Shown: piece after piece, positions 1 through 8,770 of the stretch
Position numbering within the stretch: position 1 is the stretch's first letter
Layout: every line of letters starts with the position of its first letter
From: Mycolicibacterium sp. YH-1
Lineage (GTDB): Bacteria; Actinomycetota; Actinomycetes; Mycobacteriales; Mycobacteriaceae
Length of the DNA stretch: 64,000 nt
Assembly (NCBI RefSeq): GCF_022557175.1
Contig: NZ_CP092915.1
Span: 4,712,001-4,776,000 of the forward strand
Direction of reading: 5' to 3'
Program-made: the position numbers and the translations under genes
The notes under the pieces: model-generated
What the model was told of the DNA's origin: nothing
Seen by the model: the letters and a program-made list of their open reading frames with translations, nothing else
Databases searched by the model: none

Positions 1-1
1 G

Positions 2-1399
2 GGCAGTCACGTCGGTGTGCTCTACCCCAACGGCGCCGACTTCGTCATCGGCATGCTTGCCACCACCCGCATCGGGGCTGTCGCAGTTCCGTTCACCACG
101 TTCGCCACGGCGCGCGAACTCGGCGAGCAACTCGCCCACGCCGACGTCACGGTCCTGCTCGCCGCCCGGTCGTATCGTTCACACGACTACGTCGGCCGCC
201 TGACCGAAGCCCTCGGCGTGCGGGAGTTCACGCCGTCGCGGCCGCTGTTCATCGCGAGAGCACCGCAATTGCGCCATATCGTTTTCGACCAGCACGAGGT
301 CGCGAACCTGGCCGACGGTGTGGACGACGACCTACTGTGCGCGCTACAGGACGATGTCGACGGGTCGGATCCGCTGGCTATCGTCTACACATCGGGATCC
401 ACGGACGTTCCCAAGGGGGCCGTGCACACGCATGCCAGCGTCCTCGGCCACCAGCGCAACCTCAACGAGATTCGCGGCCTCGATGCCGATGACCGGCTGT
501 TCTGCAACTCACCGTTCTTCTGGGTGGGCGGTCTGGCCTTCGGTCTGCTCGCCACGCTCGTCGCCGGCGCCACCCTGGTGTGTTCCAACGCGGTCGACGC
601 GGGTGCCACCCTCGATCTGCTGGAGACCGAACGGCCCACGCTGACCAATGGTTTCGCGGCAGCGGTCGCCCACCTCGCCCGCCACCACAGCTTCCCGGGA
701 CGCGACCTGTCATCCATGCGACGCGGCAACCTGTACCCGATCATGCCGGCCGACGTGCGCCCAGCCGATCCCGACCGCAGGCACAACATGCTGGGGATGA
801 CCGAGGCGGGCGGCACGTTCCTGCTGCACGCCGACGAATCGGACCAGCCCGAGACGCGCCGCGGCTCATTCGGGCGGCCGGCACCCGGATTCGAGACGAG
901 GGTCGTCGACCCCGATACCGGCGCGGCGGTCGAACACGGCACGGTCGGCGAACTGCTCATCCGCGGACCGCATCTCATGCAGAGATACCACCGGCGCAGC
1001 CGCGAGGAGTGCTTCGACCCCGACGGGTGGTTTCACACCGGAGACAACGTCCGTGTGGATGAGGACGGCTACGTCTACTACCTGGGGCGGCGCGGCGCGA
1101 TGATCAAGACCGCCGGCGCCAACGTGTCGCCCGTCGAGGTGGAGAAGGCCATCGCGCGGGTCACCGGCGGCACGGTCGCACACGTCGTCGGTCTGCCCGA
1201 CCTCGAACGCGGCGAGATCGTTGCCGCAGTCCTCGTCGATCACCATGTCGACCCGTCGGCATTGCGCGACCTGCTCGCGCCAGAGTTGTCGGCGTTCAAA
1301 CTGCCACGCCGAGTCGCCACCGTCACCGTCACCGAGGTGCCGCTGCTGTCGAGCGGCAAGGTCGACCTCCGCCGCCTTCGCGAGGTGTTCGATGGCTGA
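2..1399 (+). CDS. Acyl-CoA ligase, 5'-truncated by window edge
   Basis: This is a class I adenylate-forming enzyme that would activate a carboxylic acid as acyl-AMP and pass it to CoA. The frame is open from base 2 and already lies within the N-terminal domain (LYPNG, then a TRIGAVAVP stretch), so roughly the first 60-70 residues are outside the window. Seen motifs are the phosphate loop YTSGSTDVPKG near nt 386, GMTEAGG near nt 793, the TGD hinge near nt 1040 and the C-terminal catalytic lysine in SSGKVDLRRL near nt 1352. The stop overlaps the next ligase by 8 nt (ATGGCTGA), so the two are probably translationally coupled. The two proteins share the unusual FFWVGG segment followed by LVAGATLV/LLAGATLV, suggesting a tandem duplication. 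The substrate cannot be read from the sequence. Confidence 0.93.
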   Translation, partial: GSHVGVLYPNGADFVIGMLATTRIGAVAVPFTTFATARELGEQLAHADVTVLLAARSYRSHDYVGRLTEALGVREFTPSRPLFIARAPQLRHIVFDQHEVANLADGVDDDLLCALQDDVDGSDPLAIVYTSGSTDVPKGAVHTHASVLGHQRNLNEIRGLDADDRLFCNSPFFWVGGLAFGLLATLVAGATLVCSNAVDAGATLDLLETERPTLTNGFAAAVAHLARHHSFPGRDLSSMRRGNLYPIMPADVRPADPDRRHNMLGMTEAGGTFLLHADESDQPETRRGSFGRPAPGFETRVVDPDTGAAVEHGTVGELLIRGPHLMQRYHRRSREECFDPDGWFHTGDNVRVDEDGYVYYLGRRGAMIKTAGANVSPVEVEKAIARVTGGTVAHVVGLPDLERGEIVAAVLVDHHVDPSALRDLLAPELSAFKLPRRVATVTVTEVPLLSSGKVDLRRLREVFDG

Positions 1400-2996
1400 C
1401 ACCCCTGAGACTCCTGAGACCCCTGGCACCCTTGACGCCCTCGTTCGTCGCGGGTGCGCCGAGCACGGCACGAAACCGGCGGTCATCGCCCCAGCCGAGC
1501 GGATCGACTACGCCACACTCGATTCCACGACATTGGAGTTGGCCGCCGCGTTCGTGGCGGCGGGTGTCGGCAAGGGCACCCGCGTCGGCCTGATCATGCC
1601 CAACGGCGTCCGCTGGGTGCAGATCGCTGTGGCCCTCGGCCGCATTGGGGCTGTGCTGGTGCCGCTGAGCACGCTTCTCGCGCCGCGGGAACTCGTCGCC
1701 CAACTGCGCGCTGCGTCAGTCCAGACGCTGATCACCGTCAACGAGTTCCGCGGCCACCGCTACCCCGCCGAACTCGCCGCGGAGTTGGACACCACCGGCG
1801 TGCTCAACCGCACGCTGTACCACCAGGCGCTGCCCGCCCTGCGCACGGTGTGGGAGGCGCAGGCGCTGCCCGCGGTGACAGCGAGCGATGACGTGCGCGA
1901 CGTCGTGGCGGCCATGACCGCCGCACTCACACCGAGCGACCCATTGGTGATCATGTTCACGTCGGGTAGCAGCGGAACACCGAAAGGTGTTGTGCACTCG
2001 CATGGCAACGCATTGCGTGCGGTGGCCTCAAGCCTGGCGCCGCGCTGTATCGACTCCGGTACCCGGCTGTACCTTCCGATGCCGTTCTTCTGGGTCGGGG
2101 GGTTCGGCGCTGGCGTACTGTCAGCCCTGCTGGCGGGCGCGACGTTGGTCACCGAACCCGCTCCACAACCAGACTCCACGCTGGAGTTACTAGAGCGCGA
2201 GCGCGTCACACTGTTCCGCGGATGGCCCGATCAGGCCGAGGCATTGGCCCGCCAATCGGACTCGACCGGCGTCGATCTGTCCGCCCTGCGGCCGGGAAGC
2301 CTCGACGGGCTGCTACCGCAGGCACTGCGCGGACGGCCGGGGGCGCGGGCCAAGCTGTTCGGCATGACCGAGGCGTTCGGTCCGTACTGCGGCTACCCCG
2401 CCGACACCGATATGCCCGAATCCGCCTGGGGCAGTTGTGGTCGTCCCTTCGAGGGCATGGAGATCCGCATCGTCGACGTCGACGACCGCACGCCGGTTCC
2501 CGCCGGAACCGTCGGCGAGATCGAGATCCGCGGACCGCACACGCTGCGGGGTATCTGCAGACGCAGCCGCGAGGACCTGTTCACCGCCGACGGCTTCTAC
2601 CCCACCGGCGACCTGGCCCACCTCGACGATGACGGGTTCATGTTCTATCACGGCAGGTCCGATGACATGTTCAAGGTGAGCGGGGCGACCGTCTATCCGA
2701 GCGAGGTCGAGGCGGCGCTGCGGACCGTCTCCGGTGTCGGCGGCGCCTTCGTCACCAACGTGGTCGGTGGTGGCGGTGACCGGGTCGGCGCCGCCGTGGT
2801 CTGCGACGCCGCGAACACCACCACAGCCGGCCTGCGGAGCGCCGCGCGAGAACTGCTCAGCTCGTTCAAGATTCCGACAGTGTGGCTGCTGCTGGACTCC
2901 GACGATCTCATCCCCCGCGGCACCACCGGCAAGGTCGACGTCCGTCGGCTTCGCGACATGCTCACCGACGCGGCGACACTGGAGGACAGTCGATGA
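1392..2996 (+). CDS. Acyl-CoA ligase, tandem paralogue of upstream gene
   Basis: A complete 534-residue class I acyl-CoA synthetase. The ATG at 1392 lies inside the last codons of the upstream ligase; longer starts would run through that gene and read as non-homologous sequence. Visible motifs are FTSGSSGTPKG (phosphate loop, residues about 188-198), FGMTEAFG, the TGDLAHLDDDG hinge and TTGKVDVRRLRD with the C-terminal catalytic lysine. It shares FFWVGG and the LLAGATLV patch with its neighbour, while the acyl-pocket region (residues about 290-350) differs, so the pair may have split substrates. The gene ends in an ATGA junction with a tiny frame and is followed 127 nt later by a mycofactocin-type dehydrogenase. 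An alcohol or aldehyde oxidation product might feed these ligases; that is inference. Confidence 0.94.
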   Translation: MADTPETPETPGTLDALVRRGCAEHGTKPAVIAPAERIDYATLDSTTLELAAAFVAAGVGKGTRVGLIMPNGVRWVQIAVALGRIGAVLVPLSTLLAPRELVAQLRAASVQTLITVNEFRGHRYPAELAAELDTTGVLNRTLYHQALPALRTVWEAQALPAVTASDDVRDVVAAMTAALTPSDPLVIMFTSGSSGTPKGVVHSHGNALRAVASSLAPRCIDSGTRLYLPMPFFWVGGFGAGVLSALLAGATLVTEPAPQPDSTLELLERERVTLFRGWPDQAEALARQSDSTGVDLSALRPGSLDGLLPQALRGRPGARAKLFGMTEAFGPYCGYPADTDMPESAWGSCGRPFEGMEIRIVDVDDRTPVPAGTVGEIEIRGPHTLRGICRRSREDLFTADGFYPTGDLAHLDDDGFMFYHGRSDDMFKVSGATVYPSEVEAALRTVSGVGGAFVTNVVGGGGDRVGAAVVCDAANTTTAGLRSAARELLSSFKIPTVWLLLDSDDLIPRGTTGKVDVRRLRDMLTDAATLEDSR

Positions 2997-3127
2997 AGAC
3001 CAAGGGAGCCCTCGCCGACATCGCCGGTCTTCGCGGCGAGAGCCTCTGCGCGAGAGCTACTGTTAGCTTCACTAATATTCACCGTGGCACCGCTCACGGC
3101 AATGGCACGGGAACGGAGAACGGATGA
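2993..3127 (+). CDS. Possible 44-residue coupled ORF, doubtful
   Basis: A short frame begins with ATG in the ATGA at the end of the second ligase and ends in another ATGA at the start of the dehydrogenase. The translation (MKTKGALADIAG at its start) has no recognisable motif, signal peptide or membrane segment. Its only support is the perfect coupling geometry at both ends. The same stretch also holds an AT-rich promoter-like sequence, so it may be an untranslated spacer. Confidence 0.2.
   Translation: MKTKGALADIAGLRGESLCARATVSFTNIHRGTAHGNGTGTENG
3073..3078 (+). promoter_or_regulatory. Candidate -10 box for mycofactocin-type SDR
   Basis: TAATAT fits the mycobacterial TANNNT -10 pattern and sits in a short AT-rich island (about 3058-3080) within otherwise GC-rich DNA. 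Transcription from about 3084 would give a leader of about 40 nt carrying a GGAG ribosome site (GGAACGGAGAACGG) before the ATG at 3124. No good -35 hexamer is visible. Confidence 0.4.
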
Positions 3128-3945
3128 CGGGTCGGTTGGCGGGCAAGGTGGCGTTCATCACCGGAGCGGCGCGCGGACAGGGGCGGGCCCATGCGGTCCG
3201 GATGGCCACCGAGGGTGCCGACATCATCGCCGTGGACATCGCGGGCAAGCTGCCCGACTGCGTCCCCTACGACTCGGCCAGCCCCGAGCAGCTCGAGGAG
3301 ACGGCCAGCCTTGTGAAGGCCACGGGTCAACGCATCCTCACGTCGGTGACCGACACCCGCGACTACGACGGGCTTCGAGAGGTCGTCGATGCCGGTGTCG
3401 CCGAGTTCGGCCGCCTCGACGTCATCGTGGCCAACGCGGGTATCGCCGCGCCGCAGATCTGGGACGAGATCACGCCAGAGTCGTTCCGCGACGTCATGGA
3501 CGTCAACGTGACCGGTACCTGGAACGCCGTGATGGCCGGTGCGCAACACATCATCGACGGTGGCCGTGGCGGATCAGTGATCCTGATCAGCTCCGCAGCG
3601 GGCGTCAAGATGCAGCCGTTCATGATCCACTACACCACCAGCAAGCACGCCGTCACCGGCATGGCGCGGGCGTTCGCCGCCGAGCTGGGCAAGCATGCCA
3701 TTCGCGTCAACAGCGTCCACCCGGGTGCGGTGAACTCCGATATGGGATCGGGCGACATGATCGGCGCGATCGGCAGGACCATGGAGAGCAATCCGCAGCT
3801 CGCCCACATGATCACACCATTCCTGCCGACCTGGATGGCCGAGCCCGAGGACATCGCCGACGCAGTGCTGTGGCTAGCCAGTGACGAGTCAAAACTCGTC
3901 ACCGCAACGGCGATGTCGATCGATCAGGGCGCCACGCAGTACTGA
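3124..3945 (+). CDS. Mycofactocin-type SDR family oxidoreductase
   Basis: A 273-residue short-chain dehydrogenase. The Rossmann motif TGAARGQG is at residues 13-20, NAG at 104-106, and the catalytic set is Ser157, Tyr170 and Lys174 (YTTSK). The N-terminal stretch GAARGQGRAHAVR, followed by an EGADIIAVDI strand and then an insert of about 30 residues (DCVPYDSASPEQLEETASLV), is the signature I associate with SDRs that hold NAD(H) as a non-exchangeable cofactor and hand electrons to mycofactocin. The likely substrate is an alcohol or hydroxy compound. It follows two acyl-CoA ligases on the same strand. No mycofactocin biosynthesis genes (mftA-F) are present here. The start is fixed by a GGAG ribosome site and the typical family N-terminus. 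Confidence 0.9.
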   Translation: MTGRLAGKVAFITGAARGQGRAHAVRMATEGADIIAVDIAGKLPDCVPYDSASPEQLEETASLVKATGQRILTSVTDTRDYDGLREVVDAGVAEFGRLDVIVANAGIAAPQIWDEITPESFRDVMDVNVTGTWNAVMAGAQHIIDGGRGGSVILISSAAGVKMQPFMIHYTTSKHAVTGMARAFAAELGKHAIRVNSVHPGAVNSDMGSGDMIGAIGRTMESNPQLAHMITPFLPTWMAEPEDIADAVLWLASDESKLVTATAMSIDQGATQY

Positions 3946-3948
3946 GAG

Positions 3949-3981
3949 AGGCGCGTTATACCGAGGCGCGTTATACCGAGG
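3949..3981. repeat. Perfect 15-bp tandem duplication
   Basis: AGGCGCGTTATACCG occurs twice head to tail (3949-3963 and 3964-3978) and continues for three more matching bases. It lies just after the SDR stop, between the convergent SDR and DUF732 genes. It contains no useful hairpin. It looks like a replication-slippage product rather than a binding site. Confidence 0.85.
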
Positions 3982-3994
3982 AGATGGAGTGGAG

Positions 3995-4342
3995 TCAGGG
4001 TGCGCGATAGCCCACGGCGGACTGGCGCAACTGCCAGATCTGTCCGGGGCACAGTTCCTGGGTGGCCTGGCTCAGCAGGTAGGACACCATGTGTTCGTCA
4101 GAGGTGCGGAAGTCCGACTTGATCGCGGCCGCCATATCGGCGTAGCTCTGCTTGGCCTCGACGCGGCCACACAGGCCGTAGCCGTAGTCCAGCGCGGCCT
4201 GGCCGTTGGCGAAGTTGTAGCCCGGCCGCACTGTCACGTTGACGAGGTAGCCGATCTGGTCGGCGCCCGCGGGTGCGGCCTGCACCACCCCGGCCAGCCC
4301 CATGCCCACTGCCAGGCCGATAAGGCCCATCGATCGCTTCAC
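3995..4342 (-). CDS. Secreted DUF732-like protein
   Basis: A small exported protein of about 115 residues. A GTG at 4342 gives a good signal peptide (MKRSMGLIGLAVGMGLAGVV, then a predicted AxA cleavage near ADQIG) and has AAGGTG six bases upstream; the GTG at 4351 would add three residues. The mature part has two cysteines (LCGRV and ELCPGQ) spaced as in the mycobacterial DUF732 family, probably forming a disulfide, plus the family-typical GYLVNVTVRPGY-like N-terminal segment. No molecular function is established for the family. It is divergent from the next ligase with only about 20 bp between starts, so its promoter must lie in or beside that coding sequence. Confidence 0.75.
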   Translation of the reverse strand: MKRSMGLIGLAVGMGLAGVVQAAPAGADQIGYLVNVTVRPGYNFANGQAALDYGYGLCGRVEAKQSYADMAAAIKSDFRTSDEHMVSYLLSQATQELCPGQIWQLRQSAVGYRAP

Positions 4343-4362
4343 AAACAGCACCTTAGCGGCCG

Positions 4363-5841
4363 ATGAGTACGCCCGCGCCGTTTACCGAGCGCCTTCGTGC
4401 CGGCCTTGCCGGCTACGGCAAGCAGCCGTTCATCGAGTTCGACCGGAGGTGGCACTCGGGAGACGACATCGCGGACTACCACCGCCGGATCGTGCGGGCC
4501 CTCGACGACGCAGGCGTGCCTGCCGGTGAACCGGTGGGCGTCGTCGTCCGCAACCGGGTGCCCCACGCCGCGGCGCTGCTTGGCTTCATCGCCGACGGCA
4601 GGCCCGTCGTGATGATCTACTCCTATCAGTCCGCGGCGGCAATCGCTGCCGATGTCGAGAGACTCCATCTGGGCGCCGTCGTCGCCGATACGCAGGACTG
4701 GACCAACCCCGTCATCGAGGCGGCGGACCGTGCTGGTACCGCCGCGGTGTCGCTGTCGCCCGACTCCATAGCCGTCCTCCGCGCGCACCGCGGTGCGCGG
4801 GCCGATCGGAGCCTGGCGCAGGCAGGCATCCACATCCTCACCAGCGGCACCACCGGCGCGCCCAAGCGGATTCCGATCCGGACCGAGGTGCTCGCCCACA
4901 CCGTGAGCAGCATGATCCACGGCCACGTGCCGTCCCCCGATGACCCACCGGATCTGGTGTTCTGGCCGTTCGGCAGCATCGGCGTCTGCCAGCTGCTGGC
5001 CGTCCCGTATGTGGGCAAGTCGATGGTGCTGCTCGAGAAGTTCTCCGTGTCGGAGTGGGTCCGCGTCGTGCAGACCTACCGGCTCAGGCGAACCGCAGTT
5101 CAACCCGCCATCGTGCGGATGCTGCTCGACTCCGACGTCACCCGCGACGACGTTCCCTCCCTGGAGTGCGTCGTCGGCGGATCCGGCCCGCTGGAGCGCG
5201 ACCTCCGCGTGGAGTTCGAGCGGCGCTTCGGCATCCCCGTGTTGTGGGCCTATGGCGCAACGGAGTTCGCCGGATCAATATGCGCGTGGACCCCGGATCT
5301 GCGCGCCCGGTTCGGCGACACCAAACCCGACAGTTCGGGTCGGGCGCTGCCAGGTGTGCACGTTCGGATCATCGACGCCGACACCGGCGAGACAGTGCCC
5401 ACGGGCGACACGGGATTGCTGGAGGCCCGCGTCGAGGTGATGGGTGGCGACTGGCTGCGCACAACAGATTTGGCGTCGATCGACGAGGACGGATTCATCA
5501 CGCTGCACGGTCGCAGCGACGGCGCGATCAACCGCGGCGGCTTCAAGATCCTGCCCGAGTCGGTGCGCCGGGTGCTGATAACGCACCCCGCAGTTCTCGA
5601 CGCGTGTGTGGTGGGCGTACCGGATCACCGCCTCGGCGAAGTCCCCTTCGCGGCAGTCGAACTGCGCCGCAATGCGACCCCGCCGTCGGAGTCGGAGCTG
5701 AGGGATCTGGTGCGCGATAAACTGCCGAGTCACCACGTGCCCGTTGCGATCGCCATCGCCGAGGCATTGCCCCGCAATGCGGCGATGAAGGTCAGACCGA
5801 GCGAAGTGGCTGCGTGGTATCGACCGCCGGATCCGCGCTAG
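4363..5841 (+). CDS. Class I acyl-CoA ligase (short form)
   Basis: A 492-residue adenylate-forming enzyme. The phosphate loop is TSGTTGAPKRIPI (about residues 159-171), the A5-like motif is YGATEFAG, the hinge is TTDLASIDEDG and the C-terminal lysine lies in AAMKVRPSEV. The N-terminal domain is somewhat shorter than in typical FadD proteins, and the acyl-pocket region (FWPFGSIGV) is unlike that of the two ligases upstream, so this is not a third copy of them. The 3' end overlaps the convergent hydrolase by 50 nt. The substrate is unknown; the nearby dehydrogenase and hydrolase suggest a locally produced carboxylic acid, which is inference. Confidence 0.92.
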   Translation: MSTPAPFTERLRAGLAGYGKQPFIEFDRRWHSGDDIADYHRRIVRALDDAGVPAGEPVGVVVRNRVPHAAALLGFIADGRPVVMIYSYQSAAAIAADVERLHLGAVVADTQDWTNPVIEAADRAGTAAVSLSPDSIAVLRAHRGARADRSLAQAGIHILTSGTTGAPKRIPIRTEVLAHTVSSMIHGHVPSPDDPPDLVFWPFGSIGVCQLLAVPYVGKSMVLLEKFSVSEWVRVVQTYRLRRTAVQPAIVRMLLDSDVTRDDVPSLECVVGGSGPLERDLRVEFERRFGIPVLWAYGATEFAGSICAWTPDLRARFGDTKPDSSGRALPGVHVRIIDADTGETVPTGDTGLLEARVEVMGGDWLRTTDLASIDEDGFITLHGRSDGAINRGGFKILPESVRRVLITHPAVLDACVVGVPDHRLGEVPFAAVELRRNATPPSESELRDLVRDKLPSHHVPVAIAIAEALPRNAAMKVRPSEVAAWYRPPDPR

Positions 5842-6754
5842 CGCCCACACCGGGGGCGAACACGCGCGTCAGGAACGCCACCTGATCGGCGGCCACTCTG
5901 TCGTGCCACTCGTGACCGGGCCAGACGTCGAAGTGGTCGCACGGGTAGTGGTGGACCTCGCCCCTGCCGTGCACGGCCGTCTTTGCGACGGACTCGGCGG
6001 GAACGTAGCGGTCGAAGTCGGCGATCTGCACCAGCAGTCTCGCCCGCATCCGCTTGGCCGCGGCCGTAGTGCGGATCGCGCCGATCTCCATGCCGACCGC
6101 GGCGTCAATCTCGTTGCGCCACGTGGGTCCCGCGATCGAGGTGTAGCTCTCGTAGGCGCCGTCCAGCGCAAGCGCCCCCCGCTGGCCGGGCAGCGCCACC
6201 AACGGCATCATCGTGGGGCTCGCGCCGCGGGCGACGGCCACCTTGCTCGCCATCCCCGTGAGCGTCCAGCTCAGCGCTGTCAGGACGCTGCGCTCACCGA
6301 CCGACGCCCGCCCAGCCGCCAACCCGCTTGTCAGCGGTGTCATCGCGATGACCGCCTTGACCTCGGGGCGGTCGGCGGCGACCTGGAACACGTGCGCTCC
6401 CGACATCGAGGATCCCCACAACGCGATCCGGTCGCCGTCGACGCCGGGGAGGCGCTTGGCGGCATCCATCGCCGCGTGGTAGTCCCGCTGCTGTCGCCTG
6501 ATCGAAATGGACTGGCGTGGCTGACCATCCGACGCCCCGAACCCGCGATAGTCGAAGGCCAGCACGTCGGCGCCCGCGGCGCTGAGCTGCTCGGCGAACG
6601 GCTCCAGCCCGGAGTCCTTCGTCCCGCCAAAGCCATGCGCCATCACCACGACCGGTCGGCCGCCGGGGCCCGCGAGCCGGTCGGAGTTGGCGCTGAAATG
6701 CCAGCCGCTGCAGGCGACACCCTCTGAGGTGAAGGTGACGTCGGTGTGGGTCAT
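5792..6754 (-). CDS. Alpha/beta hydrolase
   Basis: A 320-residue cytoplasmic alpha/beta-hydrolase. HGFGGTK (residues 40-46) supplies the oxyanion loop, WGSSMSG places the nucleophile at about Ser116, IADFDRYVP holds a likely acid residue and CDHFDVWPG the catalytic histidine. The elbow is slightly unusual: the final glycine of GxSxG is serine. The ATG at 6754 follows AGGAG by five bases. It is the last gene of a leftward operon (flavin monooxygenase, TetR, hydrolase), 8 bp after the regulator. A monooxygenase paired with a hydrolase would fit oxygenation of a ketone or thioether followed by ester cleavage, but the substrate is not shown. The 3' end is antisense to 50 nt of the convergent ligase. 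Confidence 0.9.
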   Translation of the reverse strand: MTHTDVTFTSEGVACSGWHFSANSDRLAGPGGRPVVVMAHGFGGTKDSGLEPFAEQLSAAGADVLAFDYRGFGASDGQPRQSISIRRQQRDYHAAMDAAKRLPGVDGDRIALWGSSMSGAHVFQVAADRPEVKAVIAMTPLTSGLAAGRASVGERSVLTALSWTLTGMASKVAVARGASPTMMPLVALPGQRGALALDGAYESYTSIAGPTWRNEIDAAVGMEIGAIRTTAAAKRMRARLLVQIADFDRYVPAESVAKTAVHGRGEVHHYPCDHFDVWPGHEWHDRVAADQVAFLTRVFAPGVGASADPAVDTTQPLRSV

Positions 6755-6762
6755 GCCATCTC

Positions 6763-7389
6763 CTATGACTGCTTGGCGGTGTCGGTGGTGCCGTAGATGG
6801 AACGCAGCCAGACGGTCGCCGCGCCGTCCATCAACTGCTCACGCGTCAGCGTCCCGCCCAGCGTCAGCCGTTCCAGCAGGCGGTCATTGAACTCCAGCAG
6901 GACCGAGGCCAAGACGTCGGCGTCCACGCCTGCGGGCGCCCGCCCCGCCGCTCGGTCCGCGCGGATCATCTCCGCGACCGACTCGACGAACGACTCGCGG
7001 GCCTCGTCCCAGATATCGCGCACCGAGGCGCTCGTTCCGCGCGCATCGAGCATCGCCTTGAACATGTGCTGGTGGCCCTCCCAGCTGGCGAACAGCCCGT
7101 CGAGCATTGCGTGAATGCGTCCGTCCGGTGAATCCTCTGCCATGGTGAAGGCGTCGTTGACCGCGAACACCTCATCGACCATCCGGCCCATCAATGCGGC
7201 CACCGCCGCGCCCTTGTTCTCGAAGTAGAAGTAGAACGCCGAACGAGTCACCCCAGCCTGCTTGGAGATCTCCGCGATGTTGACCGCCTCGAGGCTCTCC
7301 TCGCGCAGCCAGCGGTCGAGCGCGTCGAGAATGGCCTCACGGCGGTGGTCGCTGCGCTGAGGGGGCCGACGATCGGTCGCAGATCTCAC
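6763..7389 (-). CDS. TetR/AcrR-family regulator (EthR-like)
   Basis: A 208-residue TetR repressor. The N-terminal helix-turn-helix is clear (INIAEISKQAGVTRSAFYF-type, residues about 38-60), followed by the family-typical FYFYFENKGA. The C-terminal half is all-helical, as for a ligand-binding and dimer domain. The GTG start overlaps the monooxygenase stop (GTGA), so the two are co-translated. FYFYF and the pairing with a flavin monooxygenase recall EthR/EthA, although there the genes are divergent. The likely target is the palindrome pair over the operon promoter at 8771-8818, giving autoregulation. The inducer is probably the monooxygenase substrate (inference). Confidence 0.9.
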   Translation of the reverse strand: MRSATDRRPPQRSDHRREAILDALDRWLREESLEAVNIAEISKQAGVTRSAFYFYFENKGAAVAALMGRMVDEVFAVNDAFTMAEDSPDGRIHAMLDGLFASWEGHQHMFKAMLDARGTSASVRDIWDEARESFVESVAEMIRADRAAGRAPAGVDADVLASVLLEFNDRLLERLTLGGTLTREQLMDGAATVWLRSIYGTTDTAKQS

Positions 7390-8738
7390 GCCGGGACCAG
7401 CCTCGACGGTCGGCCCTCTGCACGCTTGATCCCCGCGGGGATCTCACGGGTCCGGAGGTCGTGTTCGTAGACGTAGTAGTCGACTTGCTGTGTGTGGCGC
7501 GCACTTTCGGTGCAGTGCCCGGTGTAACGCTGCTGGTCGGCGTCGATCACGCGTTCCATCTCGGCGGCTGACGGTAGCGCGTAGCGGCCGACAGCGTAGG
7601 CCGCCAGCAGCCGGGACTGGCACTCCACGAACGGGAACAGCGTGGGGACCGCCTGCGCGAATCCGATGAACACTGCATCGTCGATACCCGGGGAGAACAT
7701 CCGTTTGTACAACCGGATGTGGTTGTCGGGCGCGCTGAGGAACTCCGGATCGAAGAATGGAAACGTGATGTTGTATCCGGTCGCGTAGATGATCACATCG
7801 AAGTCGCTGCTGGTGCCGTCGACGAATACAACGGTGTCGCCGTCGAGGCGCTCGATGTTCGGCTTGGGGGTCACGTCGCCTGAGCCGAGGCGTAGGGGCA
7901 GTTCGACCGACTGAGTTGGATGCGCTTCGAAGAGCTTGTGGTTCGGCTGCGGCAGGCCGTACATGGTCGGGTCCACCCCCATGACGGGCGCGACGAGTTG
8001 AAGTGCCTTGCGCTGCCAGGACAGTGGCAGGTGCGGGGTGGTGCGCCACAGGGTGTCACCCGGGCGTCCGGCGATGTACTTGGGCACGATCCAGGCACTC
8101 GACCGCGTCGAGAGTGTCACCTGGTTCTGTAGCGCCTTCGACGACAACTCGACGGTGATGTCGGCCGCGCTGTTGCCCAGGCCAACGACCAGAATCCGCT
8201 TACCTGTCAAGTCGAGAGGCTGTCGGGGGTCGATGTAGTGGTGCGAGTGAAACGACTCACCCGCGAACGTGCCGGGGAAGTTCGGCAGTCTCGGGTCCCA
8301 GTGGTGCCCGTTGGCGACAACCAGCAGATCGAACTCGCGGTGCTCGCCGGCCTGGTCGATGATGTCCCAGCCGCCGCCGTCGCGGCGACGTGCGTTCGCC
8401 ACGCCATTGCCGAACTCGATGTTCTCCAGTAAGCCGAATGCGTCGGCGTAGGAATCGAGGTAGGTCTTGATATCGGAGTGATGCGGAAACGACGGATAGT
8501 GCTCCGGCATCGGGAAGTCCTTGAAGCACAACCTCTGGCGCGAGGTGTCGATGTGCAACGACCGGTACGCGCTGCTGTGCCCGTTGGGGTTGCCGAACGC
8601 CCAGTTGCCGCCGATCCGGTCCGACGTCTCGAACGTCGTATAGGGGACGCCGTAATCCTTCAGCATCTTTCCCGCGGTCAAACCGCTGATGCCCGCACCG
8701 ATCACGGCGGTGCGCGGCGTCGTGCGCGAAAAGGTCAT
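7386..8738 (-). CDS. Flavin-containing monooxygenase
   Basis: A class B flavin monooxygenase of about 450 residues using FAD and NADPH. GAGISG near the N-terminus binds FAD, GLGNSA in the middle binds NADPH, and FAGESFHSHHY matches the FMO fingerprint FxGxxxHxxxY between them. That fingerprint favours a heteroatom- or ketone-oxidising FMO over a classical Baeyer-Villiger enzyme, where the last residue is Trp. A TTG at 8744 is also possible; it lies five bases from GAGGAG, against eleven for the ATG at 8738. It heads an operon with the TetR and the hydrolase and is divergent from a ClC transporter. The natural substrate is unknown; ketones, thioethers or thioamide-like drugs are typical of the family. 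Confidence 0.92.
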   Translation of the reverse strand: MTFSRTTPRTAVIGAGISGLTAGKMLKDYGVPYTTFETSDRIGGNWAFGNPNGHSSAYRSLHIDTSRQRLCFKDFPMPEHYPSFPHHSDIKTYLDSYADAFGLLENIEFGNGVANARRRDGGGWDIIDQAGEHREFDLLVVANGHHWDPRLPNFPGTFAGESFHSHHYIDPRQPLDLTGKRILVVGLGNSAADITVELSSKALQNQVTLSTRSSAWIVPKYIAGRPGDTLWRTTPHLPLSWQRKALQLVAPVMGVDPTMYGLPQPNHKLFEAHPTQSVELPLRLGSGDVTPKPNIERLDGDTVVFVDGTSSDFDVIIYATGYNITFPFFDPEFLSAPDNHIRLYKRMFSPGIDDAVFIGFAQAVPTLFPFVECQSRLLAAYAVGRYALPSAAEMERVIDADQQRYTGHCTESARHTQQVDYYVYEHDLRTREIPAGIKRAEGRPSRLVPA

Positions 8739-8770
8739 GTTCAAGGCCGCTCCTCACGGTATGCGGCGGG

